Shown here: piece by piece, positions 25,722 to 32,248 of the stretch
How the letters are laid out: every line of letters starts with the position of its first letter
Position numbering within the stretch: the stretch's first letter is position 1
Assembly: GCA_002471345.1 (NCBI GenBank)
Contig: DKPS01000265.1
Location: forward strand, 1-37,390
Origin: Saprospiraceae bacterium UBA7328
Lineage (GTDB): Bacteria > Bacteroidota > Bacteroidia > Chitinophagales > Saprospiraceae
Direction of reading: 5' to 3'
Length of the DNA stretch: 37,390 nt
The notes under the pieces: model-generated
The model's database searches: none
The model's input: only the letters and a program-made list of their open reading frames with translations
What the model was told of the DNA's origin: nothing
Program-made: the position numbers and the translations under genes

Positions 25722-26927
25722 TTAAAGCTTTTTCATAAAGTCTAGAGTCCGATCAATATCGTCTTCATTGGTATAAGCGGAAATGCCCATTCTGGTCACC
25801 CCTCCTTGTTCTTCTAATCCCAATACCTCAGTAGCTTTAATAGCATAAAAGTGACCACTCCATGCGCAAATGTTGACTTCAGCCAGTTTTTGACATATTT
25901 CATTTGCACTATATTCTGAATGTACAAATGATATGGTTGGAGATCTTTGATTTGTATCATAATGTGGTCCAATAATCTCAATGTTATTCATAGAGTTGAG
26001 GCCATTATAGAGCATTTGTCCTATTTTTTTTTCATGATTTGAGATCGAAATAAAGGCATCGTCTATTTTTGAAGACAAATTGCCCCCATTTCCTTGTGCA
26101 GCAATAAATTCAATTGCTGCCTTCACTCCTGAAATCGCAGCATGATTCAATGTGCCGGTTTCTATAGAGTAGGGAGCATGTTGATATGCTGTACGTAGTC
26201 TATCTGTAGGAAGCCTATCTAATATCCCTTTTTTTACATATAATAATCCAACATGTGGGCCGTAAAATTTGTACGCTGAACAAAGTAAAAAATCACATCC
26301 AAGAGAGGTGACATCAATTCTAAAATGTGGAGCATAATGCACAGCATCCACAAGTAACCAGGCTCCAACTTCATAAGTCAACTTTCTTATAAGAGAAACA
26401 TTATTAATGGTGCCAGTCAGATTAGCTGCATATCCCATACATACAAGACGAGTTCTATCATTTATTTTTTCTTTGAAGTCGTCATAGTTGAGATGTCCGT
26501 CTTTAGTTATCCTTACTTCTCTTATAGCAATCCCGAGATGTCTTAGCTCTAACCAAGGGCCTCTATTTGATTCATGATCCAATTGGGTAATTACTATTTC
26601 GTCACCCTTTTGAAAATGTCTTCCTATTGCACGGGCAAGACTGAAATTTAAAGTGGTCATATTTTGTCCAAAGGAAATGCTATTTAGTGAAGGAGCACCT
26701 AAAAAGTCTGCTACAGCACTCCTGGTGTCGCTCATCATCTTATCGGTCTCTTGAGTGAAAGTAAATGCACCGTGAACATTACTATTGGACCTTTTATAAT
26801 ATTGAGATATGGCTCTTATGACTGAGTCAGGTACATGAGTACCTGCAGGGCCATCAAGACAAACACAAGTCTCGTTGTTTATCTTTCTTTTTAGAATAGG
26901 AAACTGAGATCTGAAGTCATTATTCAT
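25722..26927 (-). CDS. Cysteine desulfurase-like protein (class V aminotransferase fold, VC1184-type)
   Basis: A 401-residue PLP enzyme of fold type I. The N-terminus (FRSQFPILKRKIN, CLDGPAGTHVPDSVIRAI, NSNVHGAFTFTQETD) matches the VC1184-type subfamily of cysteine desulfurase-like proteins. PLP-site residues are His118 in LDHESN, Asp194 in LVDAVHYAPH and the Schiff-base Lys220 in SAYKFYGPHVG. The region that holds the catalytic cysteine in SufS/IscS is not obviously conserved, so sulfur transfer is uncertain. No Fe-S assembly gene is beside it. It stands alone, divergent from the small gene at 27077. Confidence 0.9.
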   Translation of the reverse strand: MNNDFRSQFPILKRKINNETCVCLDGPAGTHVPDSVIRAISQYYKRSNSNVHGAFTFTQETDKMMSDTRSAVADFLGAPSLNSISFGQNMTTLNFSLARAIGRHFQKGDEIVITQLDHESNRGPWLELRHLGIAIREVRITKDGHLNYDDFKEKINDRTRLVCMGYAANLTGTINNVSLIRKLTYEVGAWLLVDAVHYAPHFRIDVTSLGCDFLLCSAYKFYGPHVGLLYVKKGILDRLPTDRLRTAYQHAPYSIETGTLNHAAISGVKAAIEFIAAQGNGGNLSSKIDDAFISISNHEKKIGQMLYNGLNSMNNIEIIGPHYDTNQRSPTISFVHSEYSANEICQKLAEVNICAWSGHFYAIKATEVLGLEEQGGVTRMGISAYTNEDDIDRTLDFMKKL

Positions 26928-27076
26928 TCTTTAGACTTATAAGTTTAAAACATTAACAAAATCTGAAACAAAAAAATCTTAATCTGCATTGATATATACA
27001 GATAATTGGATTTTATTTACCGTGTGAATATAATTACCTTCTGGAAATAACTTGAAATACCAAAATAATAAAGAAA

Positions 27077-27409
27077 TTGAGTAAGCCACGAGTCATTAAA
27101 GATTTTGATAAAGTAGATGATTTAATCATCTCTCAAATCAAACTAAACTACCCCCATGGTTTTGAAAAACATTTGGTCTCTTTTAAGAATGCTAAAGGTA
27201 AATTTAAGTCTGTTCTTCCATTTGAAGCGGAAGATAGATTTTATTTAATCAGGATGACAGCAGAAGAGGCAAAGGCAATAGTGAAAAAGGATGCTGATTA
27301 TGATGATGAGGGGCATTTGAAGGCTAAGGCTGTTAAAAAAATTCAAAAGAAGATAGAATCAAAATCAAAACCTGATTCTTCTGATGAAGACGTTGATGGG
27401 GAGAAGTAA
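27077..27409 (+). CDS. Conserved small charged protein of unknown function (TTG start)
   Basis: A 110-residue protein that starts with TTG. There is no in-frame ATG between the upstream TGA at 27053 and this codon, and MSKPRVIKDFDKV is a natural N-terminus. It is rich in Lys, Asp and Glu, with an ordered first 75 residues (IISQIKLNYPHGFEKHLVSF, KSVLPFEAEDRFYLIRMTAEEAKAIV) and a disordered acidic/basic tail. I recall similar proteins in many Bacteroidota but no function. Its stop overlaps the ATG of the asparaginase gene by one base (TAATG), so translation is coupled. Confidence 0.7.
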   Translation: MSKPRVIKDFDKVDDLIISQIKLNYPHGFEKHLVSFKNAKGKFKSVLPFEAEDRFYLIRMTAEEAKAIVKKDADYDDEGHLKAKAVKKIQKKIESKSKPDSSDEDVDGEK

Positions 27410-27891
27410 TGATAAGGATTTTAGCTACAGGAGGTACGTTTGATAAAGAATATGACGAAATCAATGGCAAGCTTTATTTTAAAGATTCTCATATTTATGA
27501 AATTTTGAAATTGGGTCGTTGCAAAGCTGATGTAGAAGTACGCACATTAATGATGATAGATAGTTTAGAAATGACTGATAATGAGAGGTCATTAATAGCT
27601 TATAATTGTGAGAACAGTGAGGAAGATCAAATTATCATTACTCATGGTACTGATACTATGGCTGAAACTGCTCTCTATCTCAAAGAAAGAAAAGTAAATA
27701 AAACGATAGTTCTAACTGGAGCTCTAATTCCATATCAATTCGGATCATCTGATGGACTTTTTAATTTGGGAAATGCATTGGGATTTGTTCAAGTCCTTCC
27801 TAAAGGAGTATACGTTGTGATGAATGGGATGTGCTTTGATGCTGATCAGGTAGTAAAGAATAAAAAGACAGGTGTATTTGAGGCTAAATAA
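27409..27891 (+). CDS. Single-domain (half-length) asparaginase-like protein
   Basis: A 160-residue protein corresponding only to the N-terminal domain of L-asparaginase (full enzymes are about 330 residues). Catalytic motifs of this domain are present: Thr10 in ATGGTFD, Thr81-Asp82 in THGTDTM, and Lys98 in NKTIVLTGA. The C-terminal domain, which helps form the substrate pocket across the dimer, is missing, and the TAA is followed directly by a terminator. It could be an active single-domain variant or a binding protein. It overlaps the preceding gene by one base (TAATG). Confidence 0.85.
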   Translation: MIRILATGGTFDKEYDEINGKLYFKDSHIYEILKLGRCKADVEVRTLMMIDSLEMTDNERSLIAYNCENSEEDQIIITHGTDTMAETALYLKERKVNKTIVLTGALIPYQFGSSDGLFNLGNALGFVQVLPKGVYVVMNGMCFDADQVVKNKKTGVFEAK

Positions 27892-27912
27892 AGATTAAGA
27901 TTGTTTTAATCT
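27892..27912. terminator. Bidirectional terminator between convergent genes
   Basis: AGATTAA (27892-27898) pairs with TTAATCT (27906-27912) across a 7-base loop, with A/T-rich flanks on both sides. It separates the asparaginase-like gene from the convergent gene at 27906, whose stop codon lies inside the right arm. The stem is AT-rich, so it may be weak. Confidence 0.4.
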
Positions 27913-28523
27913 AAAAGATTAGCATAGATATCTTCGAGTTTTTTATTTCCTCCTTCTCCATATTCCACTATGCTGTCTAAAGCTCTTCTAATTACAAATT
28001 CTCTTATTTGTTGTTTTTTATATTCTTTTGAACCAATGCCTGAAGTAGAAAGATCAGATGTGAATATTATTTCATAATCTTCTGTTGGGCTGTAACGACT
28101 GAAAATCATAGGTTCCCATTTCACATCTACTTTATAATGAATTTGAAGAGAATAAGAAAACCAATTTTGTTTTACAGTATCAATTTTCTGATCTACTATT
28201 TCAAGGCACAATTCAAGGAGTTTGCCATCTGAAGTATATGTATGTTCAGGAGTTTTGAGAGTTGTCAAGAAGAATGGATAGTCCTTTAATATTTGTTCTG
28301 CATCCCAAATAAAGGGTTTTCTAAAAATATGCCCATCCTCAAAACATCGATTCTGAAAATTGACTTCTTTTACTATGTATGGAGCACCCATCCAGTCTTT
28401 GTCGGCAATGGTCGTCCGTATATTAGAATAATTATACCAACCAAAATGTAACCTCACTTGACCTAAGAGGAGAATTAGAGCTAATATACTTATGCATAAG
28501 AATTCTATTTTTAAAAGTTTCAT
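27906..28523 (-). CDS. Hypothetical membrane-anchored protein
   Basis: A 205-residue protein with one N-terminal hydrophobic segment (about 7-22, FLCISILALILLLGQV) and a body rich in aromatic residues (FGWYNY, DWMGAPYIV, KQNWFSYSLQIHYKVDVKWEP). I recognise no family. It could be a signal-anchored periplasmic protein. Upstream on the same strand lies the DUF1573 gene, but a good terminator separates them, so it probably has its own promoter. Confidence 0.6.
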   Translation of the reverse strand: MKLLKIEFLCISILALILLLGQVRLHFGWYNYSNIRTTIADKDWMGAPYIVKEVNFQNRCFEDGHIFRKPFIWDAEQILKDYPFFLTTLKTPEHTYTSDGKLLELCLEIVDQKIDTVKQNWFSYSLQIHYKVDVKWEPMIFSRYSPTEDYEIIFTSDLSTSGIGSKEYKKQQIREFVIRRALDSIVEYGEGGNKKLEDIYANLLD

Positions 28524-28554
28524 GATGATCCAATTTCATAGAATAATGCGATAA

Positions 28555-28587
28555 AAAAAGCCCTGCGAAATGATCGCAGAGCTTTTT
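28555..28587 (-). terminator. Rho-independent terminator of the DUF1573 gene
   Basis: A stem of 14 base positions (AAAAAGCCCTGCGA with TCGCAGAGCTTTTT, one C/A mismatch) closes a 5-base AATGA loop. On the reverse strand it follows the stop at 28607 and ends in a run of T. The symmetry makes it potentially active in both directions. Confidence 0.8.
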
Positions 28588-28606
28588 ATTTAATCTTTGT
28601 TATTCA

Positions 28607-29122
28607 CTAGCTAGCTACTTCACCAGCTGGTTTGAATACTTTTCCTTTGATATAAAGGTAAGAATTCACAGGGTCTGTATTAGCAGTAATAGTAACTCTT
28701 TTGTTTTCAGCTCTACCTTCTGGTTGACCTTTTCCTCTTGAGTCATACTGTACTTTAATCTCTCCTTCTCCACCTACTGGGATTGGTTCTCTTGGCCAAT
28801 CAGGAACTGTACATCCACAAGATCCTTGAGCTTTAGAAATAACTAAAGGCTCATCACCTGTATTATTGAATTTGAACATGTAAGTTACTTTGTCACCTTC
28901 AGTGATTTCACCAAAGTTATGTTCAGTTTCTTCAAAAACTAAAGATGTAAGAGGACCAACTGGAACTGTTGATGCCGCATCTCCTGTAGGAGCTGGTGTA
29001 GTTGTAGATTGAGGAGTTACACTTGCAGGAGCTGCTGCTGTGGTGTCTCCACCATCTTTACATGATGTCATAGTCAGTGTAGCTGCTACAGCTACCAGAG
29101 TTAATACTTTTAAAAATTTCAT
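28607..29122 (-). CDS. DUF1573 lipoprotein
   Basis: A 171-residue protein with a lipoprotein signal (VLTLVAVAATLTMTSC, Cys21), a 40-residue Thr/Ala/Pro-rich linker, and a DUF1573 domain from about residue 62. The domain shows EETEHNFGEITEGDKVTYMFKFNNTGDEPLVISKAQGSCGCTVPDWPREPI, with the GSCGCT motif, and a closing VTITANTDPVNSYLYIKG. DUF1573 is an Ig-like beta domain of unknown role, frequent in Bacteroidota envelope proteins. The strong terminator downstream and lone position suggest a highly expressed single gene. Confidence 0.92.
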   Translation of the reverse strand: MKFLKVLTLVAVAATLTMTSCKDGGDTTAAAPASVTPQSTTTPAPTGDAASTVPVGPLTSLVFEETEHNFGEITEGDKVTYMFKFNNTGDEPLVISKAQGSCGCTVPDWPREPIPVGGEGEIKVQYDSRGKGQPEGRAENKRVTITANTDPVNSYLYIKGKVFKPAGEVAS

Positions 29123-29256
29123 TATGAATATAGATTTTATGATTTACAAATATTTTACGTTTCTAAAATTATGTTGATTTCTGAATAATTACTAGATATA
29201 AACCCTCATTTACAAATGGTTAACAACCTAATAAATTAAGTATATACCTATAAATT

Positions 29257-29553
29257 CTAGGATAAGTAATGAATATCTAAGATGAAACGTCTGACTTCTT
29301 CGAGTAGTCTTCTCTGAACCATTGGATAATCAATTTGTCTAAAAATCATCAATTTCATTTCAGCTACAGCATTTGTGTATCGCCCATTTAGAGATAATTT
29401 TTTAGTAAAGTATCTAAGGATGTTTTCAAATCTAATGACCTGTTCACTTGCCAGATAAGAGTCTTTGTTGATATAAGCTTCTTCAACCTCGTATCTAAGA
29501 TCATAGAGATCAGTTATAGTTCTGTCCTGTTGTGTTGCGAAAGTTGAGACCAT
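29257..29553 (-). CDS. Small hypothetical protein
   Basis: A 98-residue protein, mainly helical and rich in Arg, Tyr and Phe (ITDLYDLRYEVEEAYINKDSYLASEQVIRFENILRYF; VQRRLLEEVRRFILDIHYLS). There is no signal peptide or membrane segment. The codon use and length are gene-like and nothing overlaps it, but I recognise no family. It lies alone between DUF1573 and PolX on the same strand, with gaps above 130 bases on both sides. Confidence 0.5.
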   Translation of the reverse strand: MVSTFATQQDRTITDLYDLRYEVEEAYINKDSYLASEQVIRFENILRYFTKKLSLNGRYTNAVAEMKLMIFRQIDYPMVQRRLLEEVRRFILDIHYLS

Positions 29554-29701
29554 GAATACAGCTTAATAATTAAAAAGAATAAAAGCTTTATCATTTCAGG
29601 TGAGACAAAAAATGACGACATAAACATCTGCCAAATTGCCCTCATTATATTGGTATGGCAAACATATTAAAAAATAACCTATATATGAAATAAATATATA
29701 T

Positions 29702-31330
29702 TTAAATCCAAGCTTTGAAAGCCTCTAAATCAAAGGTGTTTAAACAATATTCTGGCATAAGCCCTCCTTTCCGTGCAGCTATGACACCATATCTTACATC
29801 ATCGATTCCATCTATGCTATGCGCATCTGGATTTATTGAGACCATCCCATCTTTTTTGATAATATAATCTATCCACCTCCAGTCAATATCAAGTCGTAGT
29901 GGGTTTGCATTGATTTCTATCACCACATTGTTAGCTACACAAGCATCTATCAGCTTTTCATGATCGATAGGATATCCTTCTCTACTTAGTAATAATCTAC
30001 CTGTTGGGTGCCCAAGTATTTTGGTATAAGGATTTTCAACGGCTCTAATAAGCCTTTGCATGGCTTTGTTGAGATCCATTTTTAGATTGGAATGAATACT
30101 AGCAATCACACAATCAAAACCTTCTAAAATGTCATTTGTATAATCCAATGATCCATCGTTGAGGATGTCGCTTTCTATTCCTTTAAATATTCGAAAATCA
30201 GACCATTGTGCATTTAATTCGTCTATTTCTGTCCATTGCTGTTGTACTCTTTCTTCTTGTAACCCATTAGCATAAAATGCTGCCTGAGAATGATCAGAGA
30301 TGACTAGATATTCAAATCCTTTAGCTTTAGTTGCTTCAGCCATCTCACTTAATGAATGGAGTCCATCAGAATATGTGCTATGATTATGTATTATTCCTTT
30401 GATGTCTTGATCACTGATGAGTGATAATTCTCCGGCAGCAGCTCTGTCTAGAATTATTGGGTTTTCTCGACATTCTGATGGGATAAATGCTATGTCTAGA
30501 GTTTCAAACACCTCTTCTTCTTCATAAATATTATCAATTTCTCCAAAAGACTCAATCACTTGTTCTAAAAATTGTTCTGAACATGATTTTTGAAATTTTA
30601 CACTAGCAAACATGGTCTCATCTGTGTATTCTATATTAAATGGAATTCCGTTATAGGTTAGTTTTTCTTCTTCAAATGAAAAGGGAGCAAAAGTTAGAAT
30701 CTGATCCGAAAAAGTCTCTTCATCACAAGTAACTAGAAATGTCAATTCATTTATTATAGGCATTTTGCGATCAAGATCTCCACAAAAGTCGATGATGTCA
30801 TTAGGGCGCATGGTCTGAAGATGATCTAAGATGTCCAAGGCATCTGGCAATATTTTACCAAAAAGGAATTTTCCTTTTGATTCCAGAAAATACTTCAACT
30901 GTTGCATTACAGTATTCTGGGTTTTAGCCCCGAAACCTTTTAAGTCTATAAGCCTATTTTCTTCACATGCATATAGTAATTCCCCTGGGGATTCGATACC
31001 TAATCCTTCCCAAACAGTCTTAATCTTTTTAGGTCCAAAACCTTTGATGTTTAGCATGTCCACAATACCAACAGGTGTGATATCCAAATACTTATTTAGA
31101 GTCCGAAGTTCTCCAGTCTCCTTCAGTTCTACTATTTTTTCTGAAATAGCTTTTCCAATACCTTGTATGGACTGAAGTGTGCTTATATCCATTTCGGTTA
31201 CTGGTTCAGTAATCTTTCTTATAGTGAGGTATGCATTAGTATAAGATCTGGTTTTGAAATGGCTCTCGCCATGAAGTTCCATTACTTTTCCTAGGGTGTT
31301 GAATATTTTCGCTACTTCTCTATTTGTCAT
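29702..31330 (-). CDS. PolX-like protein: helix-hairpin-helix, degenerate Pol X palm, PHP phosphoesterase
   Basis: A 542-residue protein with the layout of bacterial PolX. HhH elements lie at about 50-65 (IQGIGKAISEKI), 92-110 (LNIKGFGPKKIKTV) and 128-145 (LKGFGAKTQNTV). A polymerase-like region covers about 150-290. The PHP domain covers about 310-542 with all metal-ligand motifs: HNH 315-317, D346-H347, E386, H413, H441, D502 and H504. The palm motif that is normally G-x-D-x-D is INELTFLV at 193-200, with Glu195 and Thr197 in place of the two catalytic Asp. Polymerase activity is therefore doubtful, while the 3'-5' exonuclease or phosphoesterase activity of the PHP domain is likely. A role in base-excision repair is inferred from the family. 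Confidence 0.9.
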   Translation of the reverse strand: MTNREVAKIFNTLGKVMELHGESHFKTRSYTNAYLTIRKITEPVTEMDISTLQSIQGIGKAISEKIVELKETGELRTLNKYLDITPVGIVDMLNIKGFGPKKIKTVWEGLGIESPGELLYACEENRLIDLKGFGAKTQNTVMQQLKYFLESKGKFLFGKILPDALDILDHLQTMRPNDIIDFCGDLDRKMPIINELTFLVTCDEETFSDQILTFAPFSFEEEKLTYNGIPFNIEYTDETMFASVKFQKSCSEQFLEQVIESFGEIDNIYEEEEVFETLDIAFIPSECRENPIILDRAAAGELSLISDQDIKGIIHNHSTYSDGLHSLSEMAEATKAKGFEYLVISDHSQAAFYANGLQEERVQQQWTEIDELNAQWSDFRIFKGIESDILNDGSLDYTNDILEGFDCVIASIHSNLKMDLNKAMQRLIRAVENPYTKILGHPTGRLLLSREGYPIDHEKLIDACVANNVVIEINANPLRLDIDWRWIDYIIKKDGMVSINPDAHSIDGIDDVRYGVIAARKGGLMPEYCLNTFDLEAFKAWI

Positions 31331-31366
31331 TTTAATAATACTCTTATTATATTTATTTATAATATG

Positions 31367-31374
31367 TAAATTTG
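31367..31374 (+). promoter_or_regulatory. Predicted -7 element for the YwqK-type gene
   Basis: TAAATTTG matches TAnnTTTG exactly and ends 33 bases before the ATG at 31408. A TTTG element is not evident at the expected upstream distance. Confidence 0.35.
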
Positions 31375-31393
31375 TTCAGTCTTTTATAATTAT

Positions 31394-31401
31394 CAAAAAT
31401 A
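31394..31401 (-). promoter_or_regulatory. Predicted -7 element for the PolX gene
   Basis: On the reverse strand this is TATTTTTG, an exact TAnnTTTG match, 63 bases upstream of the PolX ATG at 31330. It lies inside the leader of the divergent YwqK-type gene, so the two predicted promoters face each other. Confidence 0.3.
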
Positions 31402-31407
31402 AGTTTT

Positions 31408-31992
31408 ATGAATCGACTTATATTATTTCTATTTGTTGCATGTATTATGGCTTGTGGGGGAAGTGCAACGGGACCAAAGTTTGACACGAGTGGATATAAC
31501 ACTGAAAATGTAGGAAGTGGTGCTCAAATTGCAGAGTTTAAAGACGCAAATGGCTGGTTACTTAACAAAGGAACGCTGCTTGGTGGTGTAAAAAATGGTA
31601 CATGGACTACCTACTATGAAAATTCTAATAAAATTCAAACTCTGACTTCATTTTTGAATGGCAGAAAAAATGGCCCTGAAATCACTTTAAATGATCGGGG
31701 CCAAATTGAATCCGTCACAGAATTTAAAAACGACCAATTTCATGGCCTAGTTGGGAAATATAAATTTGGCAGACCTACAGATGAGACCAATTATAAAGAT
31801 GGTAAGATGGAGGGTACCTTTGCATTGTATGATTCTCAGGGAAAACTGCAAAGGAAAGGTACTTTAAAGAATGGTCAATATCATGGAAAATTGCAGTACT
31901 TTGACGATACTGGAGTTGTGACAATGGAGTATGAATATGAGAATGGAGAGAAGATTTCAGGAGGAATAATAGAAGGTGCATCTGCAGAATGA
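31408..31992 (+). CDS. YwqK/MORN-repeat lipoprotein
   Basis: A 194-residue protein with lipoprotein signal (LILFLFVACIMAC, Cys16). The body consists of MORN-like repeats of the YwqK type: GTLLGGVKNGTWTTYYENS, SFLNGRKNGPEITLNDRGQ, EFKNDQFHGLVGKYKFGRP, YKDGKMEGTFALYDSQGKL and TLKNGQYHGKLQYFDDTGV. The name YwqK antitoxin is historical; in Bacteroidota these are mostly surface or periplasmic lipoproteins of unknown role. A strong terminator follows. Confidence 0.88.
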   Translation: MNRLILFLFVACIMACGGSATGPKFDTSGYNTENVGSGAQIAEFKDANGWLLNKGTLLGGVKNGTWTTYYENSNKIQTLTSFLNGRKNGPEITLNDRGQIESVTEFKNDQFHGLVGKYKFGRPTDETNYKDGKMEGTFALYDSQGKLQRKGTLKNGQYHGKLQYFDDTGVVTMEYEYENGEKISGGIIEGASAE

Positions 31993-32030
31993 AAATGGAC
32001 TTTTAAGATTTAAACTTAACTAGAATTTCA

Positions 32031-32066
32031 GAGGGGTCAGTACTACAATGCTGATCCTTTTTATTT
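32031..32066 (+). terminator. Rho-independent terminator of the YwqK-type gene
   Basis: GGGTCAG (32034-32040) pairs with CTGATCC (32051-32057) with one G-T wobble, extended by weaker pairs on both sides, across a 10-base loop, and is followed by TTTTTATTT. It begins about 40 bases after the stop at 31992. Confidence 0.7.
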
Positions 32067-32248
32067 GGCTCTAAGTTAACTGCCTCAGATACATATAAAA
32101 ACATATTATAAAATATTTTTATATATAAAAATTCTTCATATATTTACATCGAAGTTTTGAGAAATTAGAACTTTTTAGAAACTACAAATTCTATTTTTTT
32201 TGAGGATTCAAGACCCTCATTACTAAGGTTATAAATAAAGACTACTAC

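Noticed and set aside
31408..31992. YwqK as part of a toxin-antitoxin pair
   Set aside because: There is no small toxin gene beside it; the protein is a MORN-repeat lipoprotein and the name is historical.
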